From Chryseobacterium sp. KACC 21268 (GTDB lineage: Bacteria; Bacteroidota; Bacteroidia; Flavobacteriales; Weeksellaceae): a stretch of DNA of 64,000 nucleotides. The stretch covers positions 1,922,001-1,986,000 of the forward strand of contig CP117875.1 of NCBI GenBank assembly GCA_028736075.1, given 5' to 3'. Under the pieces are notes generated by a model. That model had not been told where the DNA came from. It ran no database searches and saw only the letters and a program-made list of their open reading frames with translations. Of this stretch, positions 26,239 to 33,086 are shown piece after piece (position 1 is the first letter of the stretch; each line of letters opens with the position of its first letter). The translations under genes were made by a program, and so were the position numbers.

Positions 26239-26372
26239 ACCACAAAAGTCACAAAAGTTTTGACGATTTTTAAGCCTTGCAAAAGTTCAAAAAAGGGTAA
26301 TGTTATGATAAGTATTCCTTTTTGCTCTTGGAAAAGTATTTTTTTAACTTTTTCTTTTGTGACTTTTGTGGT
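26239..26372. repeat. Spacer element with 19-bp perfect inverted ends
   Basis: ACCACAAAAGTCACAAAAG at 26239-26257 is repeated as its exact reverse complement at 26354-26372, 96 bases apart. The inner part also contains TTTTTGAACTTTTGCAAGG-like complementarity (TTGCAAAAGTTC). It lies between the CE8 and CE12 genes. Confidence 0.6.
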
Positions 26373-26417
26373 GAAGAATTAATCGAATTTTTGAATAAGC
26401 TCGTAATCTTAATTAAT

Positions 26418-27155
26418 ATGAAAAAATTGCTTTTAAGTTTATCAATTCTATTTTCAGTTTTGATATTTGCTCAGAAAAAACCAACCTTGTTCCTCATCGG
26501 AGATTCTACAATGGCAAACAAAGATAAACCAGACAAAAATCCTGAACACGGCTGGGGACAGGTTCTTCCTCAATTTCTGACCACGGAAATCGAACTTCAA
26601 AACCACGCAATGAATGGCAGAAGTTCCAAAAGTTTCCGCACAGAAGGCCGATGGGACAAGGTGGAAAAACAACTGAAGAAAGGTGACTTCGTGGTCATCC
26701 AATTTGGTCACAACGACCAGAAGGTGAAAGATTCTACAAAGTTTACCAATCCATACACGCAGTACAGAGCTAATCTGGAAAGATATGTCAACGAAACCAG
26801 AGCAAAAGGTGCAACACCAATTCTGATGACTTCCATCGTAAGAAGGGATTTTACAGAGAATGGCGTTTTGGTGGACACGCACGGCAATTATCCGTTGGTA
26901 GTGAGATTGGTGGCGGACGATATGAAAGTACCTTTTGTCGATATGCAATTATTAACAGAACAAATGGAAATCGCGGCTGGTCCGGAAAAATCAAAATTGC
27001 TTCACTTGCATTTCAAAGAAGGCGAAGTGGAGTATTATCCCAAAGGAAAAGAGGACGACACGCATTTGTCAAAACTCGGTGCAGAAACGGTTGCAAAACT
27101 GGCATTGAAAGCTTTGAAGCCTTTGAAAACAGGCTTGGAAAAGTACATTAAATAG
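26418..27155 (+). CDS. Rhamnogalacturonan acetylesterase, SGNH family (CE12)
   Basis: Removes acetyl groups from pectin. The protein has 245 residues from the ATG at 26418, whose signal peptide ends near LIFAQ. A longer frame from 26322 would read through an inverted-repeat spacer and is rejected. SGNH blocks are visible: FLIGDSTMANK (Ser of block I), NHAMNGRSSKSF (Gly/Asn region), VIQFGHNDQK (Asn of block III) and DDTHLSKLGAE (Asp and His of block V). Length and blocks agree with RhgT/YesT-type enzymes. It lies in the same direction as the rest of the pectin cluster. Confidence 0.9.
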   Translation: MKKLLLSLSILFSVLIFAQKKPTLFLIGDSTMANKDKPDKNPEHGWGQVLPQFLTTEIELQNHAMNGRSSKSFRTEGRWDKVEKQLKKGDFVVIQFGHNDQKVKDSTKFTNPYTQYRANLERYVNETRAKGATPILMTSIVRRDFTENGVLVDTHGNYPLVVRLVADDMKVPFVDMQLLTEQMEIAAGPEKSKLLHLHFKEGEVEYYPKGKEDDTHLSKLGAETVAKLALKALKPLKTGLEKYIK

Positions 27156-27210
27156 TTTTAATTATAGGTTATCATTAATTTTAGTGGTAACTTTTTTAAT
27201 GAATAGATTT

Positions 27211-28110
27211 ATGAAAAAGACACTTTTCATTGGATTGATATTTTTGATTAATCAAATATCAGCGCAGGAAAAAATCCTGTTCTGGCCAAAAGGTTCGATG
27301 CCAAATTCCAAAGGTCTGAAAATTGAGAATCCAACTTCAAATCCAGAAATTTCAACTCAGGAAGCCGAACTTTTTGCCTTCTTGCCACCGAAAGCGGAGC
27401 GTTCCCAAAGGTCTGTTATCATCATTCCTGGCGGTGGTTATTCAAAACTGACCTACAATGAAGGTGCTTTTCAGATAGCAAAATGGATGAACACTTTGGG
27501 GATTTCTGCCTTTGTTTTATATTACAGATTGCCGACTTCTCCAGATTTGATTCAAAGAGAAATTGCGCCGTTGCAGGATGCTCAGGCAGCGATAAAATAT
27601 GTTAGAAAAAATGCTTCGCAATGGGGAATTTCGCCAAGTCAAGTAGGCGTTGTGGGAACTTCAGCTGGTGGACATTTGGCAACATCGGTTAGTAATATTT
27701 CGACAGATTACACAGGTTTGAAAGGCGATTGGACGAGCATTTCTACGATTCCAGATTTTGCAGTGCTCTTTTGTCCGGTCATTGATTTTGGTGAATTTGC
27801 TCACGCGGGAAGCCGCAAAAGTTTGCTTGGAGAAAACGCTTCTGCCGAAAAAATCACAGAATTTTCGATGCAAAACCGCGTGACGGAAAAAACGCCGCCA
27901 ACGATTCTCTTTCACAATCAGGATGATAAAGCGGTTCCTGCGATGAATAGTATTTTGTACTTCAAAGCGATGACGAAAAGTAAAGTGAAAGGTGCGATGT
28001 TTATTTTCCCGGAAGGCGGTCACAGGTTTGCAATTACCAATAAAAATGAACTGAGCGAGAATTGGAAAAAGCTGTGTGCCGATTGGTTGAAAACTTTGGA
28101 TATTAAATAG
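27211..28110 (+). CDS. Secreted alpha/beta hydrolase, probable acyl esterase, first of a tandem pair
   Basis: Predicted esterase of 299 residues. Of three possible starts (GTG 27184, ATG 27199, ATG 27211) the last gives a clean signal peptide MKKTLFIGLIFLINQISAQ. Motifs are IIPGGGYSKLTYNEGAF, YYRLPTSPDL, the nucleophile elbow GTSAGGHLATS, an Asp-bearing NQDDKAVP and the His in PEGGHRF. This group includes acetyl xylan esterase-like enzymes. It is 55 bases after the CE12 gene and has a close paralogue 18 bases downstream, so both probably act on decorated pectin fragments in the periplasm. Confidence 0.78.
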   Translation: MKKTLFIGLIFLINQISAQEKILFWPKGSMPNSKGLKIENPTSNPEISTQEAELFAFLPPKAERSQRSVIIIPGGGYSKLTYNEGAFQIAKWMNTLGISAFVLYYRLPTSPDLIQREIAPLQDAQAAIKYVRKNASQWGISPSQVGVVGTSAGGHLATSVSNISTDYTGLKGDWTSISTIPDFAVLFCPVIDFGEFAHAGSRKSLLGENASAEKITEFSMQNRVTEKTPPTILFHNQDDKAVPAMNSILYFKAMTKSKVKGAMFIFPEGGHRFAITNKNELSENWKKLCADWLKTLDIK

Positions 28111-28128
28111 TTTTAAATTCTAACATCA

Positions 28129-29040
28129 ATGAAAAAAATACTTTTAATTATATCCATTTTCGTCATCAGTCAAATCTTGGCGCAACAGAAAATAACGCTT
28201 TGGGAAAACGGAAAAATGCCCAATTCCAAAGGTTTGAAATTAAAAACGATAGAGGAGAAGGAAGGAAGAATCACACAAATCCAGGAACCCGAATTGGTCG
28301 CATTTTTACCTGCGAAAGAGGAACGGAACAAGATGGCTGTCATTATCATTCCCGGCGGTGGTTATCACCATTTGACCTACGATTTGGGCGGCTATTCCTA
28401 CGCTAAATGGCTCAATACTTTAGGGATTTCTGCCTTCGTGCTCAATTACCGATTGCCGACTTCTCCGGATTTGAAGCAAAGAGAAATTGGTCCGTTGCAG
28501 GATATCCAGGCAGCGATAAAATTCATTAGAAAAAATGCAGCCCAATATGGGATTTTACCCAACCAAATTGGTGTTTTGGGAACTTCGGCTGGCGGACATT
28601 TGGCAGCAATGGCAAGTGATATTTCTACAGATTACACCGAATTGAAAGGCGATTGGCAAAATTATTCCGCTATTCCAGATTTTGCTGTTTTGATTTCTCC
28701 CGTCATCGACTTGGGCGAATTTGCGCATAAAGGTAGTCGAATCAATCTTCTGGGTGAGAATGCTTCTGAGGAAAAAATCAAAGAATTTTCGATGCAGAAT
28801 CGTGTAACGGAGAAGACACCACCAACGATTCTTTTCCACGCTCAGAATGACCCTGCAGTTCCCGTCATCAACAGTATTTTGTATTACGAGGCGATGATTC
28901 AGAAAAATGTGAAAGGTGCAATGTTTATCTTTCCAGAAGGCGAGCACAATATTGGAATCGGTAATAAGGCAGAACTCACGGACAATTGGAAAAAGGTCTG
29001 CGCAGACTGGCTGCAACAATTAAATAACAGAAGCAATTAA
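28129..29040 (+). CDS. Secreted alpha/beta hydrolase, probable acyl esterase, second of a tandem pair
   Basis: Paralogue of the gene at 27211, alike from end to end, 303 residues. Signal peptide MKKILLIISIFVISQILAQ, then IIPGGGYHHLTYDLGGY, NYRLPTSPDLKQREIGPLQD, GTSAGGHLAAM (Ser nucleophile), HAQNDPAVPV and PEGEHNIG with the likely catalytic His. The pair probably arose by tandem duplication. It is the last gene of the long plus-strand run from susC: a strong terminator lies at 29070-29100. Confidence 0.78.
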   Translation: MKKILLIISIFVISQILAQQKITLWENGKMPNSKGLKLKTIEEKEGRITQIQEPELVAFLPAKEERNKMAVIIIPGGGYHHLTYDLGGYSYAKWLNTLGISAFVLNYRLPTSPDLKQREIGPLQDIQAAIKFIRKNAAQYGILPNQIGVLGTSAGGHLAAMASDISTDYTELKGDWQNYSAIPDFAVLISPVIDLGEFAHKGSRINLLGENASEEKIKEFSMQNRVTEKTPPTILFHAQNDPAVPVINSILYYEAMIQKNVKGAMFIFPEGEHNIGIGNKAELTDNWKKVCADWLQQLNNRSN

Positions 29041-29069
29041 AAATTAAAATTGACCATTTTTATAATATC

Positions 29070-29100
29070 AAATCCTAATTTAAAATTAGGATTTTTTTGT
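29070..29100 (+). terminator. Rho-independent terminator after the pectin enzyme run
   Basis: Stem AAATCCTAATT / AATTAGGATTT with a 3-base loop, followed by TTTT. It marks the end of the operon begun at susC. Confidence 0.85.
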
Positions 29101-29146
29101 TTTTATAATCAAAGTTCGTTGCAAGATGATTTTTTGGTTGATTTTA

Positions 29147-29160
29147 TGCAATCGATTACT
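29147..29160. promoter_or_regulatory. Variant operator far upstream of the first twin gene
   Basis: TGCAATCGATTACT matches the operator in 12 of 14 positions and its reverse is AGTAATCGATTGCA. It is 230 bp centre to centre from the main operator at 29377. Confidence 0.5.
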
Positions 29161-29346
29161 TTGATTTTTTGCTCAAATTGTAATTTTTGAGTCATTATCT
29201 GATTACTAATTCCATTTTTAATTAAACATTCATTTAATGGATTTCTTTAGTAAATAAAGGATATTTTAATTTTATATTAATCAAATTTAACATCAGGATA
29301 AAAAATAAATTAAAAATTTCTGTTGTGATTTAAAAATAATTTTATA

Positions 29347-29364
29347 TTAGAACCGTCGAATTAA
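29347..29364 (+). promoter_or_regulatory. Shared promoter element TTAG-N4-GTCGA, first twin gene
   Basis: TTAGAACCGTCGAATTAA, 12 bases before the operator. The twin copy at 30651 is the same except the last base; susC has a related copy at 7598. Confidence 0.5.
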
Positions 29365-29376
29365 TACAGAATATTG

Positions 29377-29390
29377 TGTAATCGATTGCA
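29377..29390. promoter_or_regulatory. LacI-type operator of the first twin gene
   Basis: TGTAATCGATTGCA, identical to the sites at 6964 and 30681, ending 38 bases before the ATG at 29429. Confidence 0.75.
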
Positions 29391-29428
29391 TAGAAATTAT
29401 TAAAACAACTAAATAAAATTAATTTATC

Positions 29429-30238
29429 ATGAAAAAACTATTATTCTCTTTCATCTTAGCAGGTGTTTCTGCAGTAACTTTCAATGCTCAAGCCAGCAAA
29501 ACTTGGAACTTTTCCTCAAACTCTACACAGGCAGCGGTAGGGGAAAATAAATTGGATGATAATCTGGCATATATCCCAGGTACTGAAGGTGCTACGAATG
29601 GTTTTGGTATCATAGAAAGTCATTCTCCGGGCAGCACCGGTGATTTCGCTGGCTTTAGTTTTACGAAAAGAAATAAAACTGGTGGCAATAGTTATTCCAA
29701 TAGTACGCCATCTAATTTTGCGGTATTTACCAAAAGATATTTATACTTCGCAGTTACAGGAAATAGTGAGGTGAAAATTTATTTCAGATCTTCAGGCTCG
29801 GGATCGCGTACACTTTATGTGACAGATGGGACTAATGTTTTGGGATCACTGACTGCAACTGATTCCAGCACCAATTATCTATTAACAGTTAATTATACAG
29901 GGCCAGCTGCTAATCTGTATATTGGCGGAACTAATGGTTTCAATTATTATCAAATTACGGCGACCAACGTAGGACAGACTGAACTTCCTGCTACAATGGC
30001 TGTGGGTGATGTAAAGTCTGGTTTGAAAGCTACCGCATTCTCCAGCGGCAATAAAATTTACATTTCGGATTTGGAATCAAAAAATACCAATATCAATGTT
30101 TATAACGCGAACGGATCTTTGGTGAAGTCTCTGAAATCCTCTGCAGATACTAATTTTGAGATCAATACAAAGGGACTTTACATTGTAAATCTTAAGTCTG
30201 AGACTGGCGAAAAATCCGTAAAAGTTCTTCTCAAATAA
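29429..30238 (+). CDS. Small T9SS-exported beta-sandwich protein of unknown function, twin 1
   Basis: I do not recognise a named family. The 269 residues have a signal peptide (1-22, ending FNAQA), a beta-rich body (about 23-195) and a T9SS sorting domain (about 200-269, ending KSVKVLLK). The body starts SKTWNFSSNSTQAAVGE and contains FSFTKRNKTGG, VTGNSEVKIYFRSSGSG, RTLYVTDGTNVLGS and NYYQITATNVG. No catalytic motif was seen. It has its own operator promoter and terminator, so it is a single-gene unit in the pectin regulon. A galacturonan-binding or surface-adhesion role is plausible. Twin 2 at 30731 is a recent duplicate; a related module occurs in the pectate lyase at 13098. Confidence 0.85.
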   Translation: MKKLLFSFILAGVSAVTFNAQASKTWNFSSNSTQAAVGENKLDDNLAYIPGTEGATNGFGIIESHSPGSTGDFAGFSFTKRNKTGGNSYSNSTPSNFAVFTKRYLYFAVTGNSEVKIYFRSSGSGSRTLYVTDGTNVLGSLTATDSSTNYLLTVNYTGPAANLYIGGTNGFNYYQITATNVGQTELPATMAVGDVKSGLKATAFSSGNKIYISDLESKNTNINVYNANGSLVKSLKSSADTNFEINTKGLYIVNLKSETGEKSVKVLLK

Positions 30239-30276
30239 GAAAGCTAAGTAGTAAATATTTTCATAATTTTTTTCAG

Positions 30277-30310
30277 AAAACCCTACAGACATTGTTTGTA
30301 GGGTTTTTTA
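30277..30310 (+). terminator. Terminator after twin 1
   Basis: Stem AAAACCCTACA / TGTAGGGTTTT with a 9-base loop, followed by T residues. Confidence 0.85.
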
Positions 30311-30650
30311 TTTACAATCAAAGATCTGTTATTTTAGGATATCTCAAAAAATCCTCTTTTGATTCTAAATGAAGCATTAATATGAGATTATCAATGAAAA
30401 TTATTAGTTTTTGATAAACATTTGTTTGAAAATTGATTTAATATGAAATTGGTCATTATTTCTGTTATTTTAGGACAACCGATTGCACTATTTTTTGCCA
30501 TCAAAATACATTTTTGGTGGTTGTGATTTTGCTTTTTTTTAAATTTATCATCAGCTAAAACTGCTATGAATAGAAGGTTTATAGGTTATGTTAAAAAAAA
30601 TTAATATTAAATTAAAAAAAAATATCACGGTATTGAATAATAATTTTATA

Positions 30651-30668
30651 TTAGAACCGTCGAATTAT
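30651..30668 (+). promoter_or_regulatory. Shared promoter element TTAG-N4-GTCGA, second twin gene
   Basis: TTAGAACCGTCGAATTAT, 12 bases before the operator, preceded by AATAATTTTATA as in twin 1. Confidence 0.5.
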
Positions 30669-30680
30669 TACAAATATTTG

Positions 30681-30694
30681 TGTAATCGATTGCA
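30681..30694. promoter_or_regulatory. LacI-type operator of the second twin gene
   Basis: TGTAATCGATTGCA, identical to the sites at 6964 and 29377, ending 36 bases before the ATG at 30731. Confidence 0.75.
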
Positions 30695-30730
30695 TAAATA
30701 ATATTAAACAATTAAATAAATCATTTTATC

Positions 30731-31513
30731 ATGAAAAAATCATTACTTCTTTTAGCTTTTTCAGTAGTAGCTTCTGTTAACTCTTTTAAAGCGCAAACCA
30801 CTTGGGATTTCTCTAGTGCTGCATGGCCAGTGATTGCTGGTGAAACTACAGCGGTGGTAAAAAATAATTTAGGACTTGTTCCGGGACCAGCTACTGTTGT
30901 CAACTTTGCACAGGTAGAGGGTAATGCTGCTACATTCCCAGATGGTTTTTCTGCTACAAAACGTTTCAAATTGAATGGTGGTGGCTACACTTCAACTGGC
31001 GTAAACACGACACCAACACAACGTTACATTGTAATCAAAGTAAACGGTAACTCTGAGGTGAATGTTTGGTACAAAAACGGTGGTGGAAATGACCGTACAC
31101 TTTACATTGGAACTGGATCATCTATTTTAGGTTCAAAAACTTATTCTAATTCCCAAGATGCATTGATCTACACTTACCAATATGTAGGTCCTGCAAGAGA
31201 TTTGTACATCTACGGAGATCAGTCTCTTAACATCTACAAAATTACCGCTACAAATGTTGGAACTACTGTTCTAGGCGTGAATGATGTTAAGAAATCTATG
31301 AAAGCTAACGTTTTCTCAAGCGGTAACAAAATTTATGTTGCAGATCTTGAGTCCAAAAACACACAAGTAAATGTTTACAACGCAAACGGATCTTTGGTAA
31401 AAACTACAAAGACATCTGCAGACACAAACTTTGAAATCAACAACAAAGGATTGTACATCGTAAACCTTAAATCTGAAGCTGGAGAAAAATCAGTGAAGGT
31501 TTTATTGAAATAA
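30731..31513 (+). CDS. Small T9SS-exported beta-sandwich protein of unknown function, twin 2
   Basis: Paralogue of the gene at 29429, 260 residues. Signal peptide to about residue 22 (ending FKAQ), body about 23-188, T9SS sorting domain about 190-260 nearly identical to that of twin 1. The body has TTWDFSSAAWPVIAGE, GFSATKRFKLNGGGY, IKVNGNSEVNVWYKNGGG, RTLYIGTGSSILGS and NIYKITATNVG. Aromatic residues spaced along predicted strands would suit glycan binding, but no function is proven. Promoter, operator and terminator of its own show it is expressed as a monocistronic unit in parallel with twin 1. The bodies have diverged more than the sorting domains. Confidence 0.85.
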   Translation: MKKSLLLLAFSVVASVNSFKAQTTWDFSSAAWPVIAGETTAVVKNNLGLVPGPATVVNFAQVEGNAATFPDGFSATKRFKLNGGGYTSTGVNTTPTQRYIVIKVNGNSEVNVWYKNGGGNDRTLYIGTGSSILGSKTYSNSQDALIYTYQYVGPARDLYIYGDQSLNIYKITATNVGTTVLGVNDVKKSMKANVFSSGNKIYVADLESKNTQVNVYNANGSLVKTTKTSADTNFEINNKGLYIVNLKSEAGEKSVKVLLK

Positions 31514-31567
31514 TAACTGATAACCAGGAAGATTTAAAATTACATGAATTAAATTTTTCATTAATAG

Positions 31568-31606
31568 AAGTTTGATGAAACCAGTTTTCATCAAACTTTT
31601 TTTTTC
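31568..31606 (+). terminator. Terminator after twin 2
   Basis: 13-bp stem AAGTTTGATGAAA / TTTCATCAAACTT with a 5-base loop, followed by a long T-run. Confidence 0.9.
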
Positions 31607-31727
31607 CTTTTTTCTAAAATAGGATAATTGTAATTAATTAAAAATCAATTTGTTATAATGTTTTTATTAATTCAGAACCTATTTCAAATTCTAAATATCA
31701 TTCTAATTCTTAAAAGATAATTACCCA

Positions 31728-33041
31728 ATGAAGAGAATATTCTTAATGTCTGTATTTCTGATGGCTACCTTGTTTCAGACCAATGTAAAGGCGCAATGTC
31801 CTGCTGCGGGCTGGGCTTCCCAGAATGGAGTAACCGGTGGCGGAACTGCAGTACCAACTGTGGTGACAACTTATGATCAGCTGAAAGCTGCGGTCAATGC
31901 AACGGCTGTAAAAGTGATTCACATCTCTGGTCAAATCACTTTCCCTGCCAATGGCAGACTTACCCTAAATAACCAAACCGGAAAATCAATATTAGGATTG
32001 GCCGGAGCTCGATTGGTTTCTGTAGATCTTACTTCTGGCGGATCTGGAATTCTCTATGCAAAGAACAGTTCCAATATTTTGATTAAAAATATAACCTTTG
32101 AAGGTCCTGGTGCTTACGATGTAGATGGGAATGACAATTTGACGATTGACAATTGTACGAACGTCTGGGTAGATCATTGTACTTTTCAGGATGCTTTGGA
32201 TGGTAATCTTGATATCAAAAATGCCTCTGATCTTATCAGCGTTACCTGGACAAAATTCGAATATCTAAAAGCTCCAATTCCCGGTGGCTCTGGTGGCAGC
32301 AATGACCACAGATTTTCCAACCTATTTGGATCTGGTGATGATGCGACACAAGACGAGGGAAAATTGAGAATCACTATGCAATATTGCTGGTGGGGACCTG
32401 GCGTGAGAGAAAGAATGCCAAGAGTAAGATTTGGCAAAGTACATTTGCTGAATAATTATTTTAACAGTTCTGTCAGCAACTACTGTATCTATGCAGGTTA
32501 CAAAGCGGATCTTCTGATCGAGGGTAACTATTTTGAGAATGTAAGAAATCCAATCAGATTAGAAACTGGAAAATTCACTGCTGCACAACTGGTGGAAAAC
32601 ACTTTCTCTGGAACCAGCGGAACTATGGTAGGTTCTGGGACTGCTTTCACACCGCCATATTCAATTAATAAAATTGCATCTCAGGATGTGAAGCAAACTG
32701 TAATGGCAGGAGCCGGCGCAGTACTTTTGCAGCCAACCGATTGTCTTTTTTTGGCAACAGGCGAAGTAAATTCTAAAAATAACGCAGCTTCTTTACTTTA
32801 CCCAAATCCAGCCTCTGAACAGATTTCTCTTAAAATTTTTTCCAAAGAGAATAACAAACCTGTACAGATTCTGGTTACAGATTTCTCTGGAAAGTCAGAA
32901 GGCGTTGTTTATAACGGCATCTTAAATAAAGGAGAAAATACAATCAATGCCATTTCAATTAAGAAATTAAGCAAAGGCTTGAAATTATTTGTGGTAAAAA
33001 CTGATAATGATTCTTACACACAAAAAGTAATTGTAAAATAG
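31728..33041 (+). CDS. Pectate lyase (PL1) exported by T9SS, second copy
   Basis: Beta-eliminating lyase for polygalacturonate, 437 residues. Signal peptide about 1-23 (ending VKAQ), beta-helix to about 340, T9SS sorting domain about 352-437 (LLYPNPASEQ to TQKVIVK). PL1 motifs are NVWVDHCTFQDALDGNLDIK, SNDHRFSNLFGSGDD and RERMPRVRFGK with the catalytic Arg region at 230-234. It lacks the extra modules of the lyase at 13098. Its own upstream spacer has no operator palindrome. The third pectin methylesterase follows 45 bases downstream, so the two extracellular enzymes probably share a transcript. Confidence 0.92.
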   Translation: MKRIFLMSVFLMATLFQTNVKAQCPAAGWASQNGVTGGGTAVPTVVTTYDQLKAAVNATAVKVIHISGQITFPANGRLTLNNQTGKSILGLAGARLVSVDLTSGGSGILYAKNSSNILIKNITFEGPGAYDVDGNDNLTIDNCTNVWVDHCTFQDALDGNLDIKNASDLISVTWTKFEYLKAPIPGGSGGSNDHRFSNLFGSGDDATQDEGKLRITMQYCWWGPGVRERMPRVRFGKVHLLNNYFNSSVSNYCIYAGYKADLLIEGNYFENVRNPIRLETGKFTAAQLVENTFSGTSGTMVGSGTAFTPPYSINKIASQDVKQTVMAGAGAVLLQPTDCLFLATGEVNSKNNAASLLYPNPASEQISLKIFSKENNKPVQILVTDFSGKSEGVVYNGILNKGENTINAISIKKLSKGLKLFVVKTDNDSYTQKVIVK

Positions 33042-33086
33042 TTACAAGATCAAAAGCCAAATCACAACTGTTAATCAAAATCAACA

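Larger units (their letters stand above)
29101..29428 (+). promoter_or_regulatory. Control region of the first twin secreted gene
   Basis: A 328-base gene-free stretch. It carries a variant operator at 29147, the TTAG-N4-GTCGA element at 29347 and a consensus operator at 29377. A TATATTAG sequence at 29343-29350 may serve as -7 region, which would put the operator just downstream of the transcription start. Confidence 0.6.
30311..30730 (+). promoter_or_regulatory. Control region of the second twin gene
   Basis: A 420-base AT-rich gap. The last 90 bases nearly repeat the leader of twin 1: TTTTATATTAGAACCGTCGA, then the operator and a leader rich in A. GACAACCGATTGCA at 30474 resembles the operator in 11 of 14 positions. 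No gene was found. Confidence 0.6.

Noticed and set aside
30474..30487. GACAACCGATTGCA as an operator of the second twin gene
   Set aside because: Only 11 of 14 positions match and one half-site is poor, so it is not listed as an independent site.
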